From Bacteroidaceae bacterium (GTDB lineage Bacteria; Bacteroidota; Bacteroidia; Bacteroidales; Bacteroidaceae), in NCBI GenBank assembly GCA_021443405.1, contig JABUUA010000005.1:1-25820 (forward strand): DNA of 25,820 bases, given 5' to 3'. Position numbers and translations under genes: made by a program. Under the pieces are notes generated by a model, which saw nothing but the letters and a program-made list of their open reading frames with translations, ran no database searches and was not told the origin of the DNA. Positions 14,948-23,358 of the stretch are shown here, in pieces. Positions within the stretch are counted from its first letter, which is position 1, and each line of letters opens with the position of its first letter.

Positions 14948-15007
14948 TATCTTTGTAGAAGGATAAGAGCAATCCCCCGACGTGATGTCGGAGGATTGTT
15001 CTTTTTA
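14948..15007 (+). ncRNA. Candidate small RNA: promoter box followed at once by an intrinsic terminator
   Basis: A second box, TATCTTTG (14948-14955), is followed by a 15-bp imperfect hairpin: GAGCAATCC (14967-14975) pairs with GGATTGTTC (14993-15001), and CCGAC (14977-14981) with GTCGG (14987-14991), loop GTGAT. TTTTTAT follows directly. Transcripts from P1 or this box would be about 90 or 45 nt long. No start codon with a usable frame lies between. It could also be a leader/attenuator for something downstream, but the next plus-strand gene is at 20259. Confidence 0.5.
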
Positions 15008-15015
15008 TATACGAA

Positions 15016-15047
15016 ATCGACCATCAGGAGGTCTGACGGTCGATGGG
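15016..15047. repeat. Short module A-like hairpin
   Basis: ATCGACCATCA (15016-15026) pairs with TGACGGTCGAT (15034-15044) with one mismatch, and GGGG follows (15045-15048). In outline it matches the ends of the 702-877 element (AATCGGTCATTAG ... CTAATGACCGATTTGGGG), with changes on both arms that keep the pairing. Confidence 0.5.
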
Positions 15048-15085
15048 GAATCGGATGGAAAACTGTGTCCGGACAACTCGATGGA

Positions 15086-15144
15086 GACGTACGGTCGTGT
15101 GGGCTCAAACATAAGGACGTGTGAGGCGAGACATAAGCATGTCT
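15086..15144 (+). repeat. Dispersed intergenic repeat, copy 2 (module B)
   Basis: Matches the minus strand of 909-968, including GTGGGCTCAAACATAAGGAC. Its 3' part is in a long hairpin, GTGTGA(G)GCGAGACAT - AAGC - ATGTCT(A)CGCTCACAC, at 15119-15154. It lies just past the 3' end of the minus-strand gene at 15169, in the opposite orientation to that gene. Confidence 0.75.
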
Positions 15145-15168
15145 ACGCTCACACGTCCGCATGTCTAT

Positions 15169-18030
15169 TTAGCGGCGCTCGGGATAACTGATGCCGCTCT
15201 GCGGTTGTCCGTCCGTGGCCATGCCCTCGGCACTGACGATGACCGCAGTCGTGTGACCATTGTTGTAGCAGTTCACCTCGGCCTGTCCGCTGGCATCGAG
15301 CTGGAGGTCGGGGTTCCAGTAGAGCGTGCGACGGTGGTCAGTCGGCTTCGCCCCTATGGGCAGGTTGCTGTAGTCGGGCTGGTAAACATCCTCGCATACC
15401 GCGTAACCGGTGAGCAGCATGTGGCGGTTGGTCCATGTGGGGCGCATGCCTGAATTGGGGATGCGGCGCAGGTCCACCACCACGAAGGGCTGGTTGCTCT
15501 GGCTGTAGCGCGGGTCTCCCTCGAGGCGCGGGGCATAGTCCGTATAGACGTACACCATGTCGAGGTTGAAGAGCTTGTTATAGTTGTTCTGGTCGGCCAT
15601 CGAGATGGACGAGTAGGAGTTGCGCGAGTCGATGCGCGTCTCCAGCAAGTAAGGGCGTTCCATGCCCATGTCGCCGATGTAGTTGCGAGCTACGTCGAAG
15701 GAGAAGCGCTGGCTGCCGATGAAGTAGCCAGGGCAGAGACCTGCGTCGATGGTGGCGTTGAAGGCCTCGTAGGCGTCGAGCACGAAGGCGGGGTAACGCT
15801 TGTCGAACGACAACAGGCCGCCGCGGTTCGCTCCCACGAGCACCTGCTTCATCACGATGGCGTTGCTCACCGTCTCTGCCGAGAGACCGTTGACGTAGTC
15901 CGTGTACGGGATGTTCTGCTGATAGAAGTCGTAGCGTTTCACGAAGCGGGGATAGTGGAGATTGAGGCGCACGTAGAAGTCGGGCCACTCCACTTGGTCG
16001 TTCTTATCGTAGCCCATCTTCACCCATTCGGGTGCTTTTCCCTTCTTCCACGTGGTGGTGTCGCTGGCTCCGAGGAAGAAGAAGCAGGCGTGGTTGAAGT
16101 TGGGTGCGTCGATGCGGAACTTTCCGTCCGTGGTCGTCACGTCGCCCAGCACGGCGTTGTTCTTGGGCGCACCGGGTTGAGTGAACTCGGCGTGCACGCG
16201 CACCTGACGTTTGAGCTTGCCCTCGTTGTCGTAGAAGCGCTCGCTGGCGATTCTGTAGTCGGTGCGCGGTGCCGCAGTGTCTATCTGCATGACATTGGCC
16301 TCCATGCTCACTTGTCCGCCGTTGCTTCCCATGTCAGCCACGGACATGTCCGTCTCTGTAGTGGCGATGTGCGGGTCGTCGGTAGATTGGTTCACGCCCG
16401 TGGCATCGTGAAAGTCGTTCGTCACTGTGGTGCCGGCCCTCGCTGCTGCTTCCTCGGCTTCGGGCGTCATGCCGGCGTCGTTCATCATCTGTCGGTTAGC
16501 TTCCGTGAAAACATCTTCAGGCAGATTTGCAGTATAGCGATTGACCGAGCCCACGAAAACCTCGCTGCGTTCGTAGGGGTGCGTGAGTTGGAACGCGCCC
16601 GGCATTGCCATCTCGTGCCACGAATAGCGGCGCCAGCCCTGCACAAGCAATAGGAGGTCGAGGGCGTAGCGGTGGAAGTCGTCGGCAGACTCGAAGTAAT
16701 ATTCGGGCGCCTCCACGAAACCTTTCAACTGTGAGCAGAGCAGCATCTCCGTGAGCATGGTGCCCGTGTCGAAGATGCGGTCGCTCGTGGCATTGTCGCG
16801 AACGGCCACAGAGAGCGTGGCGCCCGGCGTGCCTTGAAGGCTGAAGCGAATGGGAGAGTAGGGTTGATAGTCGGCGGTTTGCAGTCCTTTGATGATCACG
16901 TTGCTGGCTTTCAGGTCGCCCTTGCGCACAAACACGAGGCGGTCGGCCCAGATGCGGCCCGCGGCATTGAAGAGCGTCACTTGTGCCACACCCGACTCCA
17001 GTTGGTCCATGGGCACAAAGGCTGTCGTGGTGCCGGCGGGCAAGGCGGCGAAATGTTTCTGCACGCCGTGGATGCTCACCGTGAGGCCGAGTTCCTCTTG
17101 GGCGGCCTGTCCGGCGGTTTGCCACGTCAGGGCGATGCCTTCGTCGGTGGCTTTCGCCTGCAGCGCCACGCCGTCGGCCTCCACTTGCGGCAACTTATAG
17201 CGCTGGCTGTGCCCGTCGCGCCACGCGAACTCGGCGCTGTAGCGCTCCCCGGGCTTGCAGTCGAGCAGGAAGTCGCCACGACCGCGGTGCTTCACTTCGC
17301 TCTCAGCCACAGTGTTGCCGTTGCTGTCCGTCACACGCAGCGTGCCCTTGAGGTGCTCGCCGTCGGCGTTGCGCGCCTCATAGGCCACGCGGCACTGCGT
17401 GCCCGCCACCAGCGTCCCACCTTCTGGGAAGAACTGTACCGTGGCCTCGCGGTCGGGATTGCCGCGCTGGGAGTAGCGGCGTATGGGACGCAGATTCATC
17501 AACTGATTGTAGTTGCCCTCCTGCTGAGGCTTACTATATATAGGAAACACGCGCGAGTAGAGTTTCTCGTAATCGCGGTAGTAATCCTTGGCCATCTCCT
17601 TGCTGTAGAACCATGCCTCGGCAAACTTTGTGTGGGGATGCTCCGTGGCTCCCCAGTTGAGTTGCCAGCGGGTGTAGGCGCGCAGTTCGTAGTAACCGGC
17701 GTAGAGTGTATCGGGCAGGCAGAAGGTGCCGTGGCCTTGTCCGTTTTTCATCTCCACCTTCTGGCGCTCCACCAAGTAGCCGTCTTGGTTGAGCAGTTCC
17801 ACGTAGAGCAGGCGACTGAGCGACGACGGGCGGCCGTCGGACAGGCGCATGTAGGCTTTGTAGCAGATGGTGTCGCCCAGATAGTAGCAGGTGTTGTCGG
17901 TGTGAACGAACACTTCCTCCTGCGGAATCGAGGCGCCGAACTTCTGCAAGCGGTCGGCCAGCGTCTGCAGCGTCTGTGCCTGGCAGAGCGTGGCGGTGAC
18001 AAATAGTAAGAGTGACAGAATCTTTTTCAT
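15169..18030 (-). CDS. Large secreted protein with N-terminal MG2 (alpha-2-macroglobulin-like) domain
   Basis: The 953-residue protein has a signal peptide (MKKILSLLLFVTATLCQA). The N-terminus carries the Bacteroidetes MG2 hallmark EEVFVHTDNTCYYLGDTICY (38-57) and the matching GTFCLPDTLYAGYYELRAYT segment (101-120). More beta-sandwich repeats follow (for example VQFFPEGGTLVAGTQCRVAY). No thioester motif (CxEQ) of true alpha-2-macroglobulins was seen. The C-terminal third has mixed aromatic segments and a terminal strand-rich region. Proteins of this kind are usually periplasmic or outer-membrane associated, and function is not established. Its start is 122 nt downstream of the GH51 stop, with a long hairpin between them, so an operon with GH51 is possible. 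Confidence 0.75.
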   Translation of the reverse strand: MKKILSLLLFVTATLCQAQTLQTLADRLQKFGASIPQEEVFVHTDNTCYYLGDTICYKAYMRLSDGRPSSLSRLLYVELLNQDGYLVERQKVEMKNGQGHGTFCLPDTLYAGYYELRAYTRWQLNWGATEHPHTKFAEAWFYSKEMAKDYYRDYEKLYSRVFPIYSKPQQEGNYNQLMNLRPIRRYSQRGNPDREATVQFFPEGGTLVAGTQCRVAYEARNADGEHLKGTLRVTDSNGNTVAESEVKHRGRGDFLLDCKPGERYSAEFAWRDGHSQRYKLPQVEADGVALQAKATDEGIALTWQTAGQAAQEELGLTVSIHGVQKHFAALPAGTTTAFVPMDQLESGVAQVTLFNAAGRIWADRLVFVRKGDLKASNVIIKGLQTADYQPYSPIRFSLQGTPGATLSVAVRDNATSDRIFDTGTMLTEMLLCSQLKGFVEAPEYYFESADDFHRYALDLLLLVQGWRRYSWHEMAMPGAFQLTHPYERSEVFVGSVNRYTANLPEDVFTEANRQMMNDAGMTPEAEEAAARAGTTVTNDFHDATGVNQSTDDPHIATTETDMSVADMGSNGGQVSMEANVMQIDTAAPRTDYRIASERFYDNEGKLKRQVRVHAEFTQPGAPKNNAVLGDVTTTDGKFRIDAPNFNHACFFFLGASDTTTWKKGKAPEWVKMGYDKNDQVEWPDFYVRLNLHYPRFVKRYDFYQQNIPYTDYVNGLSAETVSNAIVMKQVLVGANRGGLLSFDKRYPAFVLDAYEAFNATIDAGLCPGYFIGSQRFSFDVARNYIGDMGMERPYLLETRIDSRNSYSSISMADQNNYNKLFNLDMVYVYTDYAPRLEGDPRYSQSNQPFVVVDLRRIPNSGMRPTWTNRHMLLTGYAVCEDVYQPDYSNLPIGAKPTDHRRTLYWNPDLQLDASGQAEVNCYNNGHTTAVIVSAEGMATDGQPQSGISYPERR

Positions 18031-18072
18031 CGTTCTGCGTAGTGAATGTTATGGCTGTCGGGCCAACTTTCT

Positions 18073-18124
18073 GCACGGGACTGACCGCAGGGGCGGGAAT
18101 GCGCCAACGAGGTCAGCCCCGTGC
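18073..18124 (-). other. Long imperfect hairpin between the GH51 gene and the MG2-domain gene
   Basis: GCACGGGACTGACC (18073-18086) pairs with GGTCAGCCCCGTGC (18111-18124): 13 of 14 pairs with a 24-nt loop. No T-run follows on the minus strand (AGAAAGTTGG), so it looks less like a terminator and more like an mRNA stability or processing structure between co-transcribed genes. Confidence 0.55.
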
Positions 18125-18152
18125 GTGGGGGATGGTTGCTGTGGGAGGGACC

Positions 18153-20135
18153 TTACTTCGCCTTGTAAACCACGAAGGTCTTGGCAGGCAGGGTCACGTT
18201 GATGACGTTGCCGTCGGCCTTCAGCGTGCTGGTCACGGGCACGATGAGGTTGGGCTCCTCGACGGTGTTCTCCTGGTCGCCGCCGCTCAGGTCGAGGGCT
18301 ATGGCGGTCACGTTGGCCAGTTGTTTCTTGCCTTCGAGCTTGATGGCCACGGTGCGCGGCTGGTCGAAGGTGTTGGCCACCTTCACGATGGTCTCGCCGG
18401 TGCCCTTGTCCGTCACGGCACTTGCCAGCACGCCGTCGGCTCCTTTCTCGGGGAAGTTGCTGTTGGTCACGGGCAAGACGTGGGTGCCCTTGTTCTGTGC
18501 GTAGAGCGCCTGCACGTAGTAACTGGTGGTCTTGGCTACGCGGAGATTGTCGAACCAGATGGCGTCGGGGCGCCACTGCCAGCCGTTGACGTGGGCGAAG
18601 AGAGGCGCGTAAGTGGCCATGTGCACAATGTCGGCGTTGCGCTCGAGGCCGGTCATGAAGGCCGCCTCATAAATGCTGGCGTTGGCGTGGTTCCACTTCT
18701 TGCCGCGGGCGTGGCAGGCGTATTCGCCAGCAAACACCTTGGGACCCGTGCGGTCGTACAAGTCGTAGCGCTCCCATTCGTTTTGGAACCAAGAGACGGG
18801 GCGGTAGAAGTGCTCGTCCACGAGGTCGGCCTTCTGTTCCTTCATGGCGCGCCAACCGCGGTCGAACTCGCCGCCCTCGGAGTTGGGGCCGCTGGTGCCG
18901 ATAATCTTGATCTCGGGGTGAGCCTTGCGCACGGCGTCGGCCACAATCTTCACACGCTTGAAGTAATAGTCGTCCCACTGCTCGTTACCGATGCCGATGA
19001 ACTTCATGTTGAAGGGAGCGGGGTGGCCCATCTCGGCGCGAAGTTTTCCCCACTTCGTGTCGGTCGAGCCGTTGGCGAACTCGATGAGGTCGATGCAATC
19101 GTCGATGTATTCCTTGAGACCCTCGGCCGTTGCGGGCGCGTGGGCCGCGTCGTCGTTCCAGTTTTGGTATTGGCAGGCCATGCCCACGTTGAGCACCGGC
19201 AGGGGCTCTGAGCCCAGTTCCTCAGACAACAAGAAGAATTCGTAGAAGCCAAGACCGTAAGACTGGAAGTAATCGGGATAGTAACGATAGGTAAAAGTGC
19301 TCTCCCAACGGTTCTTGTTCAGTGGGCGGTTCTCAACCGGCCCGACCGAATTCTTCCAGTTGTAGCGGTTCTCCAGCGTGACGCCTTCCACGATGCACCC
19401 GCCCGGGAATCGGAAGACACCGGGGCGCATGTCGTAGAGCGCCTGGGCGAGGTCCTTGCGCATACCGTTCTCGTGGCCGTTCCATGTGTCCACGGGGAAG
19501 AGGCTCACGTGCTCGACATCTACGGTGCCAGTGCCCGAGCGTCCGTTCTCGTCGCAGAGGAACAAGCGGAGTTGAGCCTGGTCGATGGTGATGGGCGACC
19601 GCATGACGAGGGTGTATTTCTTCCATTCCTTCGAGTCAATGCGCAGGTCTTTGGAGGCAAACTCCTGATGCTCATCGAGGGTGTATTCGTCGCAGAACTG
19701 CACGCGCAGCACCTGCGCCTTGCCGTCGGGCACGCGTGCCCACACCGAGAAACGGTAGTCGGCGTTGCGCTTCAGACCAATGCCGAAGAAACCTTCGTTC
19801 TGCAGACCCGTCCACCAGTCGCCGTGTCCGGCACTCGAGAGACGCGCGTAATGGGGGTTCTTGTCGAAGGGTCCGTCGTTCATGATGGTTACCTTACCGA
19901 AGGCCTGCCAGCCCATGAGAGGGTCGGGCTGAAACTCGAACGAACGGTTTTTCACCAGTTCAGCGTAGAGACCTCCGTCGGCGGCGTAGTTGATATCCTC
20001 AAAGAAGATACCGTACATGGTGGGCTGCACGGGGGCGCCGGGCTTGGTGGCTTGTACCGTGATGGTGTAGTCTTGCGCCGCTACGGGCAGGGTGGCGAGC
20101 AGGGCGGCGCCCAGCATCAGTTTCTTAATTTTCAT
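18153..20135 (-). CDS. Alpha-L-arabinofuranosidase, GH51 family
   Basis: Releases terminal alpha-L-arabinofuranosyl residues from arabinan, arabinoxylan or arabinogalactan by a retaining mechanism. The 660-residue protein has a signal peptide (MKIKKLMLGAALLATLPVAA). The family N-terminal motif is MYGIFFEDINYAADGGLYAE (40-59), followed by a carbohydrate-binding-like beta insertion (about 75-215), the TIM barrel (about 225-520) and a C-terminal beta-sandwich. Catalytic residues are Glu385 (GIGNEQW, acid/base) and Glu441 (VDEHFY, nucleophile). It is divergent from the GH43 gene at 20259, and the 123-nt gap could coordinate the two. No typical minus-strand -7 box was found. No truncation was seen. 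Confidence 0.95.
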   Translation of the reverse strand: MKIKKLMLGAALLATLPVAAQDYTITVQATKPGAPVQPTMYGIFFEDINYAADGGLYAELVKNRSFEFQPDPLMGWQAFGKVTIMNDGPFDKNPHYARLSSAGHGDWWTGLQNEGFFGIGLKRNADYRFSVWARVPDGKAQVLRVQFCDEYTLDEHQEFASKDLRIDSKEWKKYTLVMRSPITIDQAQLRLFLCDENGRSGTGTVDVEHVSLFPVDTWNGHENGMRKDLAQALYDMRPGVFRFPGGCIVEGVTLENRYNWKNSVGPVENRPLNKNRWESTFTYRYYPDYFQSYGLGFYEFFLLSEELGSEPLPVLNVGMACQYQNWNDDAAHAPATAEGLKEYIDDCIDLIEFANGSTDTKWGKLRAEMGHPAPFNMKFIGIGNEQWDDYYFKRVKIVADAVRKAHPEIKIIGTSGPNSEGGEFDRGWRAMKEQKADLVDEHFYRPVSWFQNEWERYDLYDRTGPKVFAGEYACHARGKKWNHANASIYEAAFMTGLERNADIVHMATYAPLFAHVNGWQWRPDAIWFDNLRVAKTTSYYVQALYAQNKGTHVLPVTNSNFPEKGADGVLASAVTDKGTGETIVKVANTFDQPRTVAIKLEGKKQLANVTAIALDLSGGDQENTVEEPNLIVPVTSTLKADGNVINVTLPAKTFVVYKAK

Positions 20136-20190
20136 TAGTTATGGATTTAAGTTTATGTAATATTTGTGCGTAAAATTAAGAAAATAACTG

Positions 20191-20198
20191 TATATTTG
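20191..20198 (+). promoter_or_regulatory. -7 promoter box of the multidomain GH43 gene
   Basis: TATATTTG matches TAnnTTTG and leaves a ~55-nt 5' leader before the ATG at 20259. A TTTG occurs at 20163-20166, but the 24-nt spacing is longer than usual. Confidence 0.6.
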
Positions 20199-20258
20199 CA
20201 AGCGATAGGCACGAAAAATGCTGAGATGACACAGCAGAAACGCCCCAACAAAACAACC

Positions 20259-22106
20259 ATGAACAGCAAAACGATAGCAACTTTCCTTTTCGCCGTACTG
20301 AGTGTGACGGCCAGCGCCCAGGAGGCGCAGCAGGACTTCACGAGTAAAATTGTGAATCCCGGTTTCGAACAAGACCTGTCAATCGGCTGGATAAGCCGCG
20401 GTATGGGTAGGATGGATAACACGGAGGCAAACGCCGGCAAGAAGGGGACCTTCTACTGCGAGCGCTGGACGCAGCCCCCCGGACACCTGCCCACCACCAC
20501 ACTGGAGCAGACCATCAGCGAAGTGCCCAACGGCGACTACCGCGTGACGGCTATATGTCACGCCGAGAATCAGTCGGGGACGCCTGCCGTGGTCAAGGGT
20601 GTCTATCTGTGCGCCGGCAGTCACGAGACGGAGGTCACCGCCCTGGATGTCTATTCGGTGGACGTCACCGTCACGCGCGGAACGCTCACCATCGGCTTCC
20701 GCACTCAGTCAACTGACGCCAACTGGGCCACCGTGGACGACTATCACCTCTATTATCTGGGCGAGTCGGCCGAGGGGTATCGGCAGGCGCTGGCCGAGAG
20801 TGTGGAGCAACTGACCGCACTGCTGGCCGACAAGGACATACTGCCCGACGACTTGCGAGCTGAGGCGCAGGCTACGCTGGAGGCTTCGCAGAGCGCCGAG
20901 ACCGTGGAGCAACTGCTCGCTGCCGCTGAGGCTGTGAACGCTGCCTATGACCAGTGCAAGAGCTATCGCCTGCCCGTGACCTACGATGACCCCGAGGTGG
21001 GCTACCTCTTCATCTATTTCCCGAGCAACGACGACGAGAACATCTATTACGCCTACTCTGAGGACGGTTTCAACTACACGCCGTTGAACGAGGGTAAGAT
21101 GGTGCTTCGCTCCGACTCCGTGGCGCTGACGCGAGGCATGCGCGACCCGCACATCCTTCGTGGTGTGGACGGCAAGACCTTTTACATGGTGGCCACCGAC
21201 ATGCACACGCCGGAGGGCTGGAGCATCGGCAACAAGGGCATCGTGCTGCTCAAGAGCACCGACCTCATCCATTGGGAGCACGCCACCGTCAACTTCTCCA
21301 CCCGCTTCGGTTCGGTGTGGAAAAACGTGGTTCGCGTGTGGGCGCCCGAGGTCATCTGGGACCCTAACTACGACAACAAGGACGGGTCGTTCGGTCGTTA
21401 CCTGGTGTACTTCTCGCTGCTCACCAACGACGGCAAAGTGACCTACGACAAAATATACTATTGCTACATCAACGACGACTTCACAAACACGAAGTCATCG
21501 CCTAAGATTTTCTTCGACCGCGGCGCCAGCACCATCGACGGCGACATTGTCTTCGACCCGAGCGACCAGCTCTACCACATGATTTACAAGAACGAAGACG
21601 ATGGTGGCATCAGCCAAGTCACGGCCAAACGACTGATTCCCGAGAAGGGACAGCCCGACGGTTCGCAGTGGAGCGCCCCGCTGGGTACTGTGCAGCAGAC
21701 CGGTGTGGCAGTGGAGGGCGGCGGCATGTTCCGCCTGATTGACAGCGACACGTGGGTGGTGATGTACGACTGTTACCAGAGCGGCTACTATCAGTTCTGC
21801 TCCACGAAGGACTGGGAACACTTCCAGTTAGAGGCGCAGACCATGACCAGCGGCGCCTTCACACCGCGACACGGAACCGTCATCACACTCAAGGCAAAGG
21901 AGATAGAAGCGCTACTCAAGGCGTTCCCCACCAAGGGCATTGAGTTCGACGGCATCGAGTCAACCGCAAAAGACGACCAACCCGTGCGCACGGAATACTT
22001 CACGTTGCAGGGTGTTCGGGTGGAAAATCCGCGGCAGGGTGTCACCATCAGCCGGCAGACAATGTCCGACGGTCGGCAGCTAAGCAAGAAGTTTATCAGT
22101 AAATAA
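20259..22106 (+). CDS. Multidomain secreted GH43 enzyme with N-terminal binding domain and C-terminal tail motif
   Basis: I chose ATG 20259 because it begins a clean signal peptide (MNSKTIATFLFAVLSVTASA); the frame opens earlier (20166) but that lies upstream of the promoter box. The 615-residue order is: galactose-binding-like beta-sandwich (about 28-168, IVNPGFEQDLSIGW...), a helical FIVAR-like bundle (about 170-232), a GH43 propeller (about 245-545) and a short C-terminal region. GH43 acidic residues are Asp296 (MRDPHIL), Asp427 (TIDGDIVF) and Glu486 (VAVEGGGM). The end (TEYFTLQGVRVENPRQGVTI, then SDGRQLSKKFISK) resembles the C-terminal tail common on secreted Prevotella/Bacteroides proteins. 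An arabinosidase or xylosidase role is likely but the substrate is unproven. It is divergent from the GH51 gene. Confidence 0.9.
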   Translation: MNSKTIATFLFAVLSVTASAQEAQQDFTSKIVNPGFEQDLSIGWISRGMGRMDNTEANAGKKGTFYCERWTQPPGHLPTTTLEQTISEVPNGDYRVTAICHAENQSGTPAVVKGVYLCAGSHETEVTALDVYSVDVTVTRGTLTIGFRTQSTDANWATVDDYHLYYLGESAEGYRQALAESVEQLTALLADKDILPDDLRAEAQATLEASQSAETVEQLLAAAEAVNAAYDQCKSYRLPVTYDDPEVGYLFIYFPSNDDENIYYAYSEDGFNYTPLNEGKMVLRSDSVALTRGMRDPHILRGVDGKTFYMVATDMHTPEGWSIGNKGIVLLKSTDLIHWEHATVNFSTRFGSVWKNVVRVWAPEVIWDPNYDNKDGSFGRYLVYFSLLTNDGKVTYDKIYYCYINDDFTNTKSSPKIFFDRGASTIDGDIVFDPSDQLYHMIYKNEDDGGISQVTAKRLIPEKGQPDGSQWSAPLGTVQQTGVAVEGGGMFRLIDSDTWVVMYDCYQSGYYQFCSTKDWEHFQLEAQTMTSGAFTPRHGTVITLKAKEIEALLKAFPTKGIEFDGIESTAKDDQPVRTEYFTLQGVRVENPRQGVTISRQTMSDGRQLSKKFISK

Positions 22107-22114
22107 ACAAGAGT

Positions 22115-22657
22115 TTACTCGGCGGGCTGGAAGAACGAGAAGTTTACGCTTCCGTATTCACGGTGATCCACCAGGCAAGGGTGGCCGCTGAAGTCGTTGG
22201 CCTTGCCGTGCTCCAGCACGAGGAGCCCGCCGTCGCGCAGCAACTTTCGGTCGAGAATGATGTCGGGAATCTCGGCGATGTTGGGCAAAGTGTATGGAGG
22301 GTCGGCGAAGATGAAATCGTATTGTTCCTGCAGTTTCGCCAGATACTTGAATACGTCGGCGCGAACGGGAAAGCCGTTGCGCTCGCCGAGTTTGTCGAGG
22401 AAACCCGTAATGAAACTGAAGTGAAGCGGGTCTTTCTCCACCGACACCACGTGGCCGCAGCCTCGGGAGAGCAGTTCCAGCGTGATGCTGCCCGTGCCCG
22501 AGAAGAGGTCGAGCGCCGTGGTGTCCTCGTCGAAATCAATGTAACCCATCAGCACATTGAAGAGATTCTCCTTGGCGAAGTCGGTGGTGGGGCGCGCCTT
22601 GAAGGTTCTCGGCACCTCGAAGTGGCGACCTTTGTATTTTCCTGTAATTACACGCAT
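22115..22657 (-). CDS. rsmD: 16S rRNA (guanine966-N2)-methyltransferase RsmD
   Basis: Methylates G966 of 16S rRNA using S-adenosylmethionine. I start at ATG 22657 (MRVITGKYKGRHFEVP), giving 180 residues, the normal size; the longer frame to 22909 only shadows the upstream gene. Motifs are RPTTDFAKENLFNVL (22-36), SAM-binding ALDLFSGTGSITLE (48-61) and the catalytic FADPPY (117-122). It overlaps the end of the DUF3822 gene by 10 nt, implying translational coupling. Its stop is only 9 nt from the convergent GH43 stop at 22106, with no separate terminator seen. Confidence 0.95.
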   Translation of the reverse strand: MRVITGKYKGRHFEVPRTFKARPTTDFAKENLFNVLMGYIDFDEDTTALDLFSGTGSITLELLSRGCGHVVSVEKDPLHFSFITGFLDKLGERNGFPVRADVFKYLAKLQEQYDFIFADPPYTLPNIAEIPDIILDRKLLRDGGLLVLEHGKANDFSGHPCLVDHREYGSVNFSFFQPAE

Positions 22658-23358
22658 GTTACTTTTACTAAGAATTTCCGCAACGCTTGCTCCAGGTCGT
22701 GGTCTTCGCCGCAGAGGAGGCACTGGTCGGCATGCTGGTCGAGCGCGAGCATTTTCCAGACCGAAAGCACGAAGTAGAGGCGGTTTTCGGTCACGTCGGT
22801 GTCGTAGTTGTTGGCAAAGATGAGTTTCCCTTCCTTGAAGGCGAAGAGAAACAGCAGACTGCCGGCCACAGAAACGTAGAGTCGCTGGCAGTCGGCGGGG
22901 CGATGACATTCGGTGGTAAAGGCCTCGGTGAGGAGTTGTCCATAGAAACTGCGCACGGTGGCTTGGGGAAAATGACTTTGCACCACGGAGAGCGCGTCGC
23001 TGTCCACGGTAAAGATTTCCGCCATCTCCAATGGACCACTGACCTCGTAGCGAATCTCATGCCGCTCGGGAAGATGGTCGAGCCCGTAGGTCAGTTGGTA
23101 GAGGGCCTGTGCGTCGCGACTGCGAAACTCGTCGATGGGCACACGGGTGCTGGGCGAGTCCACGAGCAGGCGCACCGGCTGGAAGTTGGTGTTGCGCAGA
23201 TGGCGGCGGATGGCCATGTCCAGTGTCTGCGCCAGCGGCACGCCGGTCTCTGCCGTGAAATCCTGCCGGCCCACGGGTCGGAAAAAAGAAAATCCACCCG
23301 CACTGAGGCGGATGGATAGACTGTTATTGGTAAAGAGATTACTCCCAGTTTCCTGCAT
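22648..23358 (-). CDS. DUF3822 family protein
   Basis: The 236-residue protein starts, by my choice, at ATG 23358 (MQETGSNLFTNNSLSIRLS); ATGs further upstream (23388) would deepen the overlap with the preceding gene. The visible pattern (SLSIRLSAGGFSFF; PVRLLVDSPSTRVPIDEFRS; DALSVVQSHFPQATVRS; LYVSVAGSLLFLFAFKEGKLIFANNY) fits the Bacteroidetes DUF3822 family, which has an actin/ribonuclease-H-like repeat feel. The biochemical role is unknown. It overlaps rsmD by 10 nt and the upstream gene by 20 nt. I recall DUF3822 next to rsmD as a common Bacteroidetes arrangement, suggesting a link to translation or ribosome biogenesis, by context only. Confidence 0.8.
   Translation of the reverse strand: MQETGSNLFTNNSLSIRLSAGGFSFFRPVGRQDFTAETGVPLAQTLDMAIRRHLRNTNFQPVRLLVDSPSTRVPIDEFRSRDAQALYQLTYGLDHLPERHEIRYEVSGPLEMAEIFTVDSDALSVVQSHFPQATVRSFYGQLLTEAFTTECHRPADCQRLYVSVAGSLLFLFAFKEGKLIFANNYDTDVTENRLYFVLSVWKMLALDQHADQCLLCGEDHDLEQALRKFLVKVTCV

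Noticed and set aside
16834..19211. Long plus-strand open frames (16834-18006 and 18012-19211)
   Set aside because: Both are mirror frames of the MG2-domain protein and the GH51 enzyme; no domain pattern was seen in either.
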